DNA from: Chryseobacterium taiwanense
GTDB taxonomy: Bacteria; Bacteroidota; Bacteroidia; Flavobacteriales; Weeksellaceae
NCBI RefSeq assembly: GCF_000813825.1
Contig: NZ_JWTA01000015.1
Location: 62,001-126,000, forward strand
DNA length: 64,000 nucleotides
Direction: 5' to 3'
The notes under the pieces are model-generated. The model had not been told where the DNA came from. It ran no database searches and saw nothing but the letters and a program-made list of their open reading frames with translations. Below, one piece after another: positions 53,271 through 61,785 of the stretch (positions within the stretch are counted from its first letter, which is position 1; each line of letters begins with the position of its first letter). Both the position numbers and the translations under genes were made by a program.

Positions 53271-54521
53271 TTATACTTCTAATTTATCAATTAGACTCAT
53301 CATTTTTAAATTTTCAATATCCGTTTTTAATAAATCTTTTACTTCAAAAGGGATAAGTTTTTTTCTTAAATCTGCTTTATTTTTAAATAATCTTCCAATC
53401 TGATAGGTCATTTCTATATAGTTGGTCGTATCAATTGCTAAATCTTTACTTCCAAATGATTTATCATAAGTAAGAATTTTGATTTTCTTACAATTTGAGC
53501 TGTTAAAAATTGAGCTTAACATAGTTTTATCAGACATTCCACATGAATGCCCCATAATATAAACCTCAAACTCATCAGAATCAATAAACTTTAAAAAATT
53601 CTCATAATTAGGTGTTCTTAAATACCAATATGTCTTGACATATTTTAAACACTCATCGTATTTTTCTAATATTTCAAAATTAGTTTCCTCTTCATCTCCA
53701 TATCCGAAAATCATGGGATTATTATTATCATTGAGTTTGCCATGAATATAAAGAACATCCGTATTTGGAACTGTTTTTTGAATTTCTTTTATATAATCCC
53801 CAATAGTAGATGTATAATTAAAATTTAGAAACAAAATATTGTTAGGCTTGGGTTTAGGTTTCTCATTTACTCTTCTTTTACTTTGGATCTTTCCAGTAGT
53901 TGCATGATAACTTATCTGATCTTTTGGAGCAGCATTATGTTCTATTGGCTCTAGTAATTGGTTTATTAATTTACTTTTTGAAACATCATATTTGTTAGAT
54001 AAATATTCTTCCTCAATCCTTATCAAATAATCGTACAATAAATTTTGAAGAAGTTGAAAACAATCATTTAATTCTACAATTTCTTTCTCTTTATTCTTGG
54101 ATGATAACTCACAAAGAATTTTATAATACTCATTTTCAATATCGACCCAATTGTATTCTTTGCAAGAAGATAAAAGTATGGACATTAAATTACTTTTTAT
54201 CTTTAAAGTATATTCATATTTTGGAGTCCGTTCTCTGTAGTCATTGGTCGAAATATTTCCAATGTAAATATTCATACCACTATCCTTCTCGATATAATCA
54301 TAAAAGTTTTTCAAATCCCAACTGTTTATAGATGGGTTAGTATTCAATTCTTTATTAAAAAAGTTATTCTTTTTTAATTTTAAAAATTGATCTTCGTATA
54401 TGGTTTTATTTTTTGCTAGATTAAAAGCATTTTTTAAATAATCAAGTATAAAATCTTTATATGAAGTTTTGATTTTATGTGCAATATCAAAGCCATTGCC
54501 AATAAGTATAAGTCTATTCAT
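53271..54521 (-). CDS. abiH: AbiH-family abortive infection protein
   Basis: 416 aa. N-terminal Rossmann-like start LILIGNGFDIAHKIKTSYKD is the hallmark of AbiH. Further family motifs: NILFLNFNYTSTIGDYI, VLYIHGKLNDNNNPMIFGYG with DEEE, and VYIMGHSCGMSDKTMLSSIF near the end. AbiH proteins stop phage propagation by causing death or arrest of infected cells; the enzymatic activity is not firmly known, and the SIR2-like opening motif makes a nucleotide substrate plausible. The gene starts in an AT-rich region with TATCTTTG at 54536-54543 on the minus strand. Confidence 0.85.
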   Translation of the reverse strand: MNRLILIGNGFDIAHKIKTSYKDFILDYLKNAFNLAKNKTIYEDQFLKLKKNNFFNKELNTNPSINSWDLKNFYDYIEKDSGMNIYIGNISTNDYRERTPKYEYTLKIKSNLMSILLSSCKEYNWVDIENEYYKILCELSSKNKEKEIVELNDCFQLLQNLLYDYLIRIEEEYLSNKYDVSKSKLINQLLEPIEHNAAPKDQISYHATTGKIQSKRRVNEKPKPKPNNILFLNFNYTSTIGDYIKEIQKTVPNTDVLYIHGKLNDNNNPMIFGYGDEEETNFEILEKYDECLKYVKTYWYLRTPNYENFLKFIDSDEFEVYIMGHSCGMSDKTMLSSIFNSSNCKKIKILTYDKSFGSKDLAIDTTNYIEMTYQIGRLFKNKADLRKKLIPFEVKDLLKTDIENLKMMSLIDKLEV

Positions 54522-55088
54522 GTTTTAGTTTTTTACAAAGATAATTTAATCTATAAAGACTTTTTAATTGACACTCTAAAAAGAAATGGTGGTAAATCCC
54601 TAGTGCCAAAAATACTCTTCTCTAAGCCCTCTCCAAAAATTAGTCATCCCTTTATAGAAGAATTTGCGACAATTTTACACCAAAATTTATAATGGGTGTA
54701 AAGACATAAGCCTCTATGGACAGTGCAGTGGGATGTAAGAGTCGTTTTTTTTGGCCCCCCTCCTGATGGTTAAGTTTTTTTCAAGAACAAGCTTTTGTTT
54801 TTATTTAGTTCTTTATTTTCCACTTACATTTTACAATTAATATTCTTCAAGCTATACATTTTATCGATATTTTTTGACAGTTTTTGTTTGTTGCGCTTAG
54901 GGTTATTATATATCCCTTTTTTTTTAAAAAAACTATACTTGGCATAAATATTGACTTATACATGTATCAAATATAGACTATACTTTAAACATGATACATT
55001 TTTTTTTCTAATTAAACAAATTATTACTAAGTTAGAAATGTATCAAATATACCCACATCAAATTTAACACACTTTATAACGATTTCAA
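54522..55088. other. AT-rich intergenic region between abiH and the small recombinase gene
   Basis: 567 bp with no convincing gene. Contents: a minus-strand -7 box candidate (TATCTTTG, 54536-54543) for abiH; an 8-bp inverted repeat TTTACACC/GGTGTAAA (54674-54702); a T-run followed by GGCCCCCC (about 54746-54760), unusual for this DNA; and the three ATGTATCA sites listed separately. Confidence 0.6.
54962..55051 (+). promoter_or_regulatory. Three ATGTATCA sites, candidate res/operator
   Basis: ATGTATCAAATATA at 54962-54975 and again at 55038-55051, and the inverted TGATACAT at 54992-54999. The palindrome ATACATGTAT covers the first site. They lie 38-127 bp before the recombinase start. Resolvases of this kind usually act on, and are controlled by, inverted or direct sites before their own gene. 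Confidence 0.55.
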
Positions 55089-55682
55089 ATGAAGGCAAGA
55101 TACATAAGGGTTTCCACTGGCAACCAAAAAATAGAAAGACAATTACAGAAAAGTTATCCTGATGAGAAATTATACATTGATATTATTAGTAGTGCAATTC
55201 CATTTAAGGAAAGAGAAAAAGGAAAAGATCTAATAAAGGATATTGAGAATGGAAATATAAATTATATTAGTGTTCATTCCATCGATAGACTAGGTAGAAA
55301 TTTATTTGACATTTTAGCCACTTTAGAGCTATTTAATGACAAGAAAATTGTTTTAAAGGTAGATAACCTCGGAATTGAAAGTTTAATCGAGAATAAGCCT
55401 AATTCTGCATTTAAATTAATTATCTCTGTAATGGCTAATATTGCAGAAATGGAAAGAGAAACATTGCTTGAAAGACAAAGAGAAGGTATTAAAATTGCCG
55501 TTGCTAAAGGTGTTTATAAAGGAAGGCTCAAAGGCTCTGTTGAAACCAATGAGCAAGTTTTAGAAAAATATAAGGAAGTTGTTAAGTTTTTAAATAAAGG
55601 ACAATCCTTCCGAAATACAGCTAAACTATGTAATGTTAGTTTGGGGACAGTTCAGAAGGTGAAAAAAATTCTTAGTTCTTAA
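55089..55682 (+). CDS. Small serine recombinase (resolvase/invertase type)
   Basis: 197 aa. Catalytic domain with the nucleophile Ser in YIRVSTGNQ (Ser 9), the SIDRLGRNLFDIL motif, and MANIAEMERETLLERQREGI; a C-terminal helix-turn-helix GQSFRNTAKLCNVSLGTVQK. It fits the resolvase/DNA-invertase group, not the large integrases. Its 3' end overlaps the convergent large recombinase by 11 bp. It may resolve dimers of the excised circle or flip a nearby segment. Confidence 0.9.
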   Translation: MKARYIRVSTGNQKIERQLQKSYPDEKLYIDIISSAIPFKEREKGKDLIKDIENGNINYISVHSIDRLGRNLFDILATLELFNDKKIVLKVDNLGIESLIENKPNSAFKLIISVMANIAEMERETLLERQREGIKIAVAKGVYKGRLKGSVETNEQVLEKYKEVVKFLNKGQSFRNTAKLCNVSLGTVQKVKKILSS

Positions 55683-57594
55683 ACCAGTTTTTAATCCAAT
55701 CGGCAAAAGGTTTATCCTTATACAGTTTATACTCTTTACAAAAGAATATATAAGAATCTTTCTCTTTTGAAATAGATAATGTATTTAATCCTGATTCTTT
55801 GCATAGTAATTCAGGATTATTATTATAAAACTCTACTACTTTTTCAATAGTCCAATCGTTAATGTTTCCATACGGGAATATGGAATTACTAATAATTTGT
55901 AAATTTTCTCCATTTTGAATAAAAGGTGGTAAGACAAATTTTCTTTCAGATGGTATAAAAACAATATTTTCAATAATTGAATTACCAATAGAATCTATAC
56001 TCTTGTCTGCTTTAGTGTTAAAATATTTTGAAAATAAAAGTTCATTATCTGTAATAGAATACAGTAAATCTTTTTTCCTAAAGAATAAATAGTGTTCTTC
56101 TTCTGATTTGATTTTAAATCTTATAATTAAAGAATAAATATCATGATTTTTTTCAGAAGAAATAACTTTTATATTCTGGATGTATTTATTTACTATCTCC
56201 TTTTGTTGTAAAAATGAAAGTGAACCTTTAAATTCCCCAAATTCTTCAACATAACTATTTATCAATTCATTGCTATTAACAACATTACTTAATTGTAATT
56301 CGTAATCTTTTAACAAAATATCAATCTCTTTTATTTCAGAATCAATACTATTCTTTTGTTTTTTTATTTCTTCTTCACTTAACAGCCCCTTTGATACAGC
56401 AATAACTAGGTTCTCTTTTTGTTGTTGCAAATTTGATAACTGCTTTTTTGCTTTTATAATATTTTCTGAAATGAATTCTTTATTATCTTTCTTCATTAGA
56501 AGATCATTCTTTAAAAGATTGAAGAGATCATTTCCTTTAAAAAACCTTGACCAAATTATACCCTCAATTTTATCAATATTAATACTTCTATTCCCACAAC
56601 TTTCTCCTTTATATCTTTTGGATGAGCATTGATAAGCATGGTCTTTTTTATTCTCTCTACTTCTTCCAACCATATTCCTTCCACATTTTCCACAGCGGAT
56701 TAATCCTTTTAATAAATATCTATAATTAACCTTTTTGCCAGTATTATTAGAGTTATTAATAAGATTATCATTCACTTTATTCCAAAATTCCTCTGAAATT
56801 AAATTTGGAGCTTCATAGATTTCATCTTTCCATTTTCTTTGCCCCTTATATATAGTATTTTTTAAAATACTCCTTATCGTGTTTCCTCTCCATTTTGCAT
56901 CTATTTTATTTATTTCTTTAATCTCTCCTGTATATTTATTTTTTGTTGTATATATACCTTTTCCAATTTTATTATATGATGTTGGGATATTTTCATCATT
57001 TAAAATATTTGCTATGGTATCCGTTCCCTTACCTTCTAATGAGAGACTGAATATTTTGTAAATAGTTTTTTTCTCTTCTTCATCTATAGTCAAAAAACCT
57101 TCGGAATCTTTTTTATATCCATAAGGTGGTATTGCATGTACTTTGCCTTCCTCTATATTTCTCTTTAATACACTTTTTATTTTTCTACTTCCTATTTTGA
57201 TGTAAAAATTATTCATCAAGGAAATAATATGTGACTGTAAAAAGTTTTCATCCCTATTCAAGTCAAATTCTCCAATATTATCATAGAAAAGTTTAATTTT
57301 TTTATTTTGAAATAAATTGTAGAGTTTTGCCCAAATATCTTTGTTCCTTTCAAGCCTTGATTGATCGAAAGAAAAAACATGAGTTATTTTATTATCGAAT
57401 ATATCTTCAACTAGTTTTGCCAGTCCTGGACGGTTATGTACATCAAGAGTTCCAGAATATCCTTCATCGATATATATTTCGTAAGGAATATCCAAATTCT
57501 TGGCTAAAGACTTCCCTAATTCAACTTGATCATTAATTGATCTATCCTTACCATCTTCTTTCTCTTTCGATATTCTTGCATAAATGCCTAACAT
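55672..57594 (-). CDS. Large serine recombinase (site-specific integrase of the element)
   Basis: 640 aa from the ATG at 57594 (MLGIYARISKEKEDG); the frame is open to 57636, but that stretch lies in the attachment site and lacks a better start. Resolvase domain with Ser 9 (YARIS), FSFDQSRLERN, and SRKIKSVLKRNIEEGK; recombinase domain (KNTIYKGQRKWKDEIY); a zinc ribbon CGKCGRN with YQCSSKRYKGESCGN; a coiled-coil (about 400-460: KKQLSNLQQQKENLVIAVSK); and a further C-terminal part ending ADWIKNWFKN. It integrates and excises the element at comM. No recognisable excision factor is seen. Confidence 0.93.
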   Translation of the reverse strand: MLGIYARISKEKEDGKDRSINDQVELGKSLAKNLDIPYEIYIDEGYSGTLDVHNRPGLAKLVEDIFDNKITHVFSFDQSRLERNKDIWAKLYNLFQNKKIKLFYDNIGEFDLNRDENFLQSHIISLMNNFYIKIGSRKIKSVLKRNIEEGKVHAIPPYGYKKDSEGFLTIDEEEKKTIYKIFSLSLEGKGTDTIANILNDENIPTSYNKIGKGIYTTKNKYTGEIKEINKIDAKWRGNTIRSILKNTIYKGQRKWKDEIYEAPNLISEEFWNKVNDNLINNSNNTGKKVNYRYLLKGLIRCGKCGRNMVGRSRENKKDHAYQCSSKRYKGESCGNRSINIDKIEGIIWSRFFKGNDLFNLLKNDLLMKKDNKEFISENIIKAKKQLSNLQQQKENLVIAVSKGLLSEEEIKKQKNSIDSEIKEIDILLKDYELQLSNVVNSNELINSYVEEFGEFKGSLSFLQQKEIVNKYIQNIKVISSEKNHDIYSLIIRFKIKSEEEHYLFFRKKDLLYSITDNELLFSKYFNTKADKSIDSIGNSIIENIVFIPSERKFVLPPFIQNGENLQIISNSIFPYGNINDWTIEKVVEFYNNNPELLCKESGLNTLSISKEKDSYIFFCKEYKLYKDKPFADWIKNWFKN

Positions 57595-57609
57595 ACAAAC
57601 AATTTTATA

Positions 57610-57637
57610 CAAATATATAAAATGGTTACATTTCAAA
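57610..57637 (-). promoter_or_regulatory. Promoter of the large recombinase, next to the right core
   Basis: Minus-strand TATATTTG (57610-57617) and TTTG (57634-57637) with 16 nt between, slightly short of the usual 19. The upstream part lies 4 bp from the att core. Confidence 0.5.
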
Positions 57638-57641
57638 CAAT

Positions 57642-57647
57642 AACATC
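57642..57647. repeat. Right attachment core
   Basis: AACATC; encodes the last Asp-Val shared with the left side. The next bases on the element side end the frame two codons later (Ile-Val-stop). Confidence 0.85.
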
Positions 57648-58487
57648 TGAAATCGTATGATGAGGTGATCGAAATGGCCGAACCGTCATTAATGAAGTTT
57701 CTACACCCATTTTCCCTGCTACAGAATGAATTTTAGTCGTTTCTAAGGCTTCTTTCAAGGTTAAAGGCGGCAAAATACTGGGAACTCTTTTAGCCAACAT
57801 CGTTTTACCACTTCCGGGAGGACCAATTAAGATAATATTATGTCCTCCTGCTGCTGCAACTTCCATTGCTCTTTTGGCCGCTTCCTGCCCTTTCACTTCT
57901 GAAAAATCAAACGGAAACAGGTTGATCTTATCCTGAAATTCTTTTCGGGTATCTAAAACGGTTTTTTCTAAAATCTTTCCTTCATTAAAGAAATCAATGA
58001 CTTCTTTTATGTTTTCTACTCCATACACATCCAGATTATTGACAATGGCAGCTTCGCGGGTATTTTGTTTGGGAAGTATTATTCCTTTAAAGCCTTCTTC
58101 TCTTGCCTGAATCGCTATAGGTAACACACCTTTTATTGGCTGTAAACTGCCATCCAAAGACAATTCTCCCATAATAATATATTCCTGAATGTTTTCTGCA
58201 AGAATTTGATCAGAGGCAGCTAAAATCCCAATAGCAATGCTAAGATCATAGGCAGAACCTTCTTTCCTAAGATCAGCAGGAGCCATATTAATCGTAATCT
58301 TTTTTCCAGGTATTTTGTAGCCCACATTCTTTAATGCAGCAGAGATTCTGTAACTGCTTTCTTTGATGGCATTATCAGGTAATCCAACTAGATGATAGCC
58401 AACCCCTCCTGTATCTACATTGACCTCAATAGTAATAGTCTGAGCCGCAACTCCATGAATTGCGCTTCCATAAATTTTAATCAGCAT
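57642..58487 (-). pseudogene. comM: comM (yifB), N-terminal part
   Basis: 282 codons of ComM from the start to Asp-Val at the att core; the readable product continues with two element-encoded residues (to 57633). It contains the Lon-like ChlI domain ([60 protein letters not shown]) and the AAA+ start with Walker A ([17 protein letters not shown]). The cut falls between Walker A and Walker B, right after the conserved [10 protein letters not shown]. The product lacks Walker B, so it cannot be a functional ATPase. Confidence 0.9.
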
Positions 58488-58608
58488 GTTTGTGTTTTAA
58501 TGTAAATGTAAAAAGATTTTCCCGATTTAATTATATGAATTTTGATTATTTCTTAGTTAATTTTTTCAAGATAAATAATTTATTATCAAGAGTATGAAAT
58601 AATAAAAA

Positions 58609-58628
58609 CGGCACAAAAAACTGTGCCG
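58609..58628 (-). terminator. Terminator after the T9SS cargo gene
   Basis: Stem CGGCACA / TGTGCCG with a 6-nt loop and T-rich sequence on the minus strand. Confidence 0.8.
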
Positions 58629-58675
58629 CTTCCAACTAACCATTTGAAAAAACCAATCTCTCAAACTAAGAGAAT

Positions 58676-59641
58676 TTATTTTTTTATAAACTTATTTTTA
58701 TATGTTTTTCCTTCCACACTTTTGGAAACAACAAGATAAGTTCCTGCCGACAATGCATTCACATCGATAGCTTGTGTGTATTTATGATCTTTTTTTTGCA
58801 ATACCAATCTTCCGGACATATCGATAATAGAAACTTCAGTATATTTTTCAGACTCTTTTCCGATATACAAAAACTGAGTAGCAGGATTAGGATAGATACT
58901 CAAATTATTTTCTTTTGTTTTTACCTCGCCTGTTCCTAGATTACAAAAGCTCCAGTTCCCAAAATTAAGCTGTATAAACGCCATATCGCTTAACATTTCA
59001 CACATATCAGGACAATATTCTGTACAGGCATAAAAACCATATTTTCCTGATGTAGTCGCCGTATAAGAGTCTCCTGTAGCCCCATTGATGATACACGGAT
59101 CGGTAGGTGACGGTGGATTGCTTCCGGGAACACATTTGAACCAGGTATGCAAACCATATACAACTGGAAATCCATTTTCAAAAACTACAGATGCTCCTGA
59201 GCAGACATTATATTCTCCCGGTGCTATTTCTTCGTAGGTTCCCGGTGTAAAGTTGGCTATCAGGAATGGAAGACCATAAGCATATCCATCTGCCAGAATT
59301 GGATCACTTTGTGCCACACAATCCGTCCCAGTAACTTCTACTTTAAAATAATACAGCATATCTGCAGAACCGTTTATAGTCAAAGACTGTGAGGTTGCCC
59401 CAGGAATTGCTACCCACGGATTTGGATTAGGTGTTTGCCAATCCCACATCTGCTTATACCATTGGTAACTTCCATAAGTTTGAGTAGTGGACAAAGTTTC
59501 GGTCTCTGTGGTGCAAAAAACAACTTTATCCTGAAACATAGTTCCCAGTCTCGGGCTTGTAATAGTTGGTGTACATTGTTGTGATTTGACATTGAAAAAA
59601 CAGGAAAACAAGACTGTTAAAAAAATCAATTTTAATTTCAT
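58676..59641 (-). CDS. T9SS type A sorting-domain protein
   Basis: 321 aa with a signal peptide (LKLIFLTVLFSCFFNVKSQ). Two immunoglobulin-like modules with SYQWYKQMWDW, PGATSQSLTI and YYFKVEVTGTDCVAQSDPI suggest PKD/Ig-type repeats. The C-terminal sorting domain begins LSIYPNPATQFLYIG and ends YLVVSKSVEGKTYKNKFIKK. The protein is exported by type IX secretion and probably anchored on the cell surface. Single gene, terminator just after it. Confidence 0.85.
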   Translation of the reverse strand: MKLKLIFLTVLFSCFFNVKSQQCTPTITSPRLGTMFQDKVVFCTTETETLSTTQTYGSYQWYKQMWDWQTPNPNPWVAIPGATSQSLTINGSADMLYYFKVEVTGTDCVAQSDPILADGYAYGLPFLIANFTPGTYEEIAPGEYNVCSGASVVFENGFPVVYGLHTWFKCVPGSNPPSPTDPCIINGATGDSYTATTSGKYGFYACTEYCPDMCEMLSDMAFIQLNFGNWSFCNLGTGEVKTKENNLSIYPNPATQFLYIGKESEKYTEVSIIDMSGRLVLQKKDHKYTQAIDVNALSAGTYLVVSKSVEGKTYKNKFIKK

Positions 59642-59754
59642 ATGTATAATATTTAATAAGTTTTGCCGGTGTTATTCAGTAAAAAATTGGACGCAGTTGT
59701 TGAGGAACTGTATTTTTACAGTTCTTTCGTTTAATGGTTTATATAAAATGTTAT

Positions 59755-61122
59755 TTAGTCTATGATCAGTCTGATTCCGAACTTCACATTGAAATTCAGA
59801 GGCTTTTCTTTATAAATGGTTTGTAATGAACTGTTGTCCTTGAAATGATAACTCACCCCCGGTTCAGCATAAATCCCTATATTTTTTATCACTTTCAACT
59901 GCAATCCTGCTGCTGTATTTACCGATACTTGAACAGGTTTTTCACCGATTTCTTCTTTAGATTCTTCTTTTACAATTCCATCAACGATATATTTAGTTTT
60001 AATATCTCCGGAAACCGCTTTTTCTATTAAACCTCCTCCTGTAATATATCCTGTAAATGCTCCTTTTTGAATGACATTATAATTTACCTGCACCGGAACT
60101 CCTACGTAATGAATATTCTGTTCACTGCTTATAAAGTTCGAACCGCTTCCTGAAGTAAGCTCGGCAGACAGTTTTGTATAGTTCACACCCGTACCAACAG
60201 ACCATTTTTTTCCGATTCTTTTTGAGACAGAAGCTCCGAACGTAACAGGAGTTTTATGTTTCACTTTTGCATCTACTTTTTTGTCCTGATTTGCCAATAA
60301 AATCGCCATTAATGGGTTTTCCGCATATTCCGAAGTCCAGATTTCAGGTAAGCTTAATGTCGCTCCGGTTAATGTCGCATATCCGGGAAACTGCTCTGTT
60401 GAACTGGAAGCCGTATTACCTGTAAGCAATCCTACTGCCCAGGATTTTTTATTTTTGTTTTTCGCAAGTTTTACCTTTTCGGCCTCTTCTATTTTCTGTT
60501 TTCTTTCTCTTTCTTCTTTTGTAAGGAGCTCATACGTTTCTATTTCTTCACCAACTTTTTGTATTTCAGGATTTTCATGCTTCTGTTCTGTACTATTTTG
60601 TACATACAGATCAGATCTCTCCTCCTGCGTAGATTCTTGGTTTTTAAACGGATTACTTTCTTCTGGTCGTTTTATTTTATTTAAGATATTTCCGAAACCT
60701 TTTACAATAAATTTTTGACTAAGACTATTCGGATTACCTTTCTCCAAAAGTATTTTCTTTTTAAAAGAGCTTTCATTAAATTTCGGATCAGAAGAAATTT
60801 TTTCTACATGATTTTCTTTTATTATATCTGTATTTACGAATTCCTTTTTACCATTAAAAACAAGGAGCTTGCCCACAATAAAGAATAAGGCAATAGCTGC
60901 CGCAGCACCACAAATACGATAAAGTAGAGGTCTATGATTTATTTTTGAAACAACTGTATTCTGCGCTTTCAGATTATCACTCATTACCATAGGAATAATA
61001 TTCTCCGTCTTATCTTCCACAAACAATTCGTTTCTGATATCATCCCACAATCCATCCGGAACATCTTCTGTATGATCTTCCATTTTTCTGCGCAAATCAT
61101 TTAGCCATTCATTATTATTCAT
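59755..61122 (-). CDS. Membrane-anchored protein with C-terminal beta-barrel domain, partner of ECF sigma factor
   Basis: 455 aa. Residues 1-60 resemble the N-terminus of an anti-sigma factor (WLNDLRRKMEDHTEDVPDGL); one helix at about 68-88 (LLYRICGAAAAIALFFIVGK); a long charged middle part (TKEERERKQKIEEAEKVKLA); and a C-terminal outer-membrane-beta-barrel type domain (VTFGASVSKRIGKKWSVGTG, VGVPVQVNYNVIQKG, PGVSYHFKDNSSLQ). It overlaps the sigma gene by 8 bp. The combination of an inner-membrane helix and a barrel is unusual but occurs in Bacteroidota. Confidence 0.7.
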   Translation of the reverse strand: MNNNEWLNDLRRKMEDHTEDVPDGLWDDIRNELFVEDKTENIIPMVMSDNLKAQNTVVSKINHRPLLYRICGAAAAIALFFIVGKLLVFNGKKEFVNTDIIKENHVEKISSDPKFNESSFKKKILLEKGNPNSLSQKFIVKGFGNILNKIKRPEESNPFKNQESTQEERSDLYVQNSTEQKHENPEIQKVGEEIETYELLTKEERERKQKIEEAEKVKLAKNKNKKSWAVGLLTGNTASSSTEQFPGYATLTGATLSLPEIWTSEYAENPLMAILLANQDKKVDAKVKHKTPVTFGASVSKRIGKKWSVGTGVNYTKLSAELTSGSGSNFISSEQNIHYVGVPVQVNYNVIQKGAFTGYITGGGLIEKAVSGDIKTKYIVDGIVKEESKEEIGEKPVQVSVNTAAGLQLKVIKNIGIYAEPGVSYHFKDNSSLQTIYKEKPLNFNVKFGIRLIID

Positions 61123-61681
61123 AGTGCGCTGTTTTAGACATTTTATATTCTTTTATTTTCTGGGCAAGCATTGTTTTTGCTCTGTGTAATTGTGAAGCTG
61201 AAGAATTTTCTGCAATTCCCAGCATCTCTGCAATCTCTTTATGGCTTTTCGTCTCAAAAACATAGAGATTGAACACTGTTCTGTAACCATCCGGAAGAGA
61301 ACGAATCATCGTCATGATTGTATTTTGCGAAATTTCTTCCAGATTCGGATCTTCATCATTTTGTTCGTCCGCAATTTCAAAATCATCAGAAACCGTTTTC
61401 AAATCAGGATTCTTTTTGATATGTTTTAATGATTCTGTTACCACAATTCTGGTAATCCATGCTTTCAAAGAGCCATTTCCTCTATATTCAAAAGATTCGA
61501 TCGAACGAAACATCTGAATAAAACTATTCTGCAGAACATCATGAACATCTTCCTTATCAATAATATATCGGGAACAGACATAGGTAAGACCACCTGAATA
61601 CACTCCGAAAAGTTCTTTCCAGGCCGCTTCTTCCTTTTGCAAAAGGCGGGACACCAAAATCTGCTCCTTATTTTCTTTCAT
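61115..61681 (-). CDS. ECF-type RNA polymerase sigma factor
   Basis: 188 aa. Region 2 (YSGGLTYVCSRYIIDKEDVH, DVLQNSFIQMFRSIESFEYR) and region 4 (MIRSLPDGYRTVFNLYVFET, KSHKEIAEMLGIAENSSASQ with helix-turn-helix). Controlled probably by its downstream partner, whose gene start overlaps it. Envelope stress or surface gene control is likely by analogy. Confidence 0.9.
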   Translation of the reverse strand: MKENKEQILVSRLLQKEEAAWKELFGVYSGGLTYVCSRYIIDKEDVHDVLQNSFIQMFRSIESFEYRGNGSLKAWITRIVVTESLKHIKKNPDLKTVSDDFEIADEQNDEDPNLEEISQNTIMTMIRSLPDGYRTVFNLYVFETKSHKEIAEMLGIAENSSASQLHRAKTMLAQKIKEYKMSKTAHYE

Positions 61682-61730
61682 TCACTAATTACAATCGCAA
61701 CTCAGTTTAATTATTGATTTTCAGTAGGCA

Positions 61731-61767
61731 AAAATAGGCAACCTCTGTTCGAGGTCTTGCCTATTTT
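61731..61767 (-). terminator. Strong terminator
   Basis: Stem AAAATAGGCAACCTC / GAGGTCTTGCCTATTTT with one bulged C and the loop TGTTC, 18 bp after the minus-strand lipoprotein stop. Confidence 0.85.
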
Positions 61768-61785
61768 CATTAATTATTCATTCTT

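Larger units (their letters stand above)
47088..57647. mobile_element. 10.55-kb integrative element inserted in comM
   Basis: The borders are defined by a 6-bp repeat, AACATC, at 47088-47093 and 57642-57647. Removing one copy and the DNA between restores an uninterrupted comM reading frame (HHTISDVALVGGG). The large serine recombinase gene lies at the right border. The contents are AT-rich by eye relative to the flanks and include two serine recombinases, a replication-initiator-like gene, AbiH, a Panacea-like gene and several exported proteins. No conjugation, phage structural or transposase genes are seen. Confidence 0.9.

Noticed and set aside
54477-54692. 71-codon plus-strand ORF at the abiH start
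   Set aside because: It overlaps the start of abiH on the opposite strand, has no plausible domain or start signal, and its end lies in AT-rich non-coding DNA.
57595-57636. Upstream start for the large recombinase at 57636
   Set aside because: It would place the start within the attachment region and add residues not expected before the YARIS catalytic segment.
47088-57647. Prophage
   Set aside because: No terminase, capsid, tail or lysis gene; only recombinases, defence-like and exported proteins.
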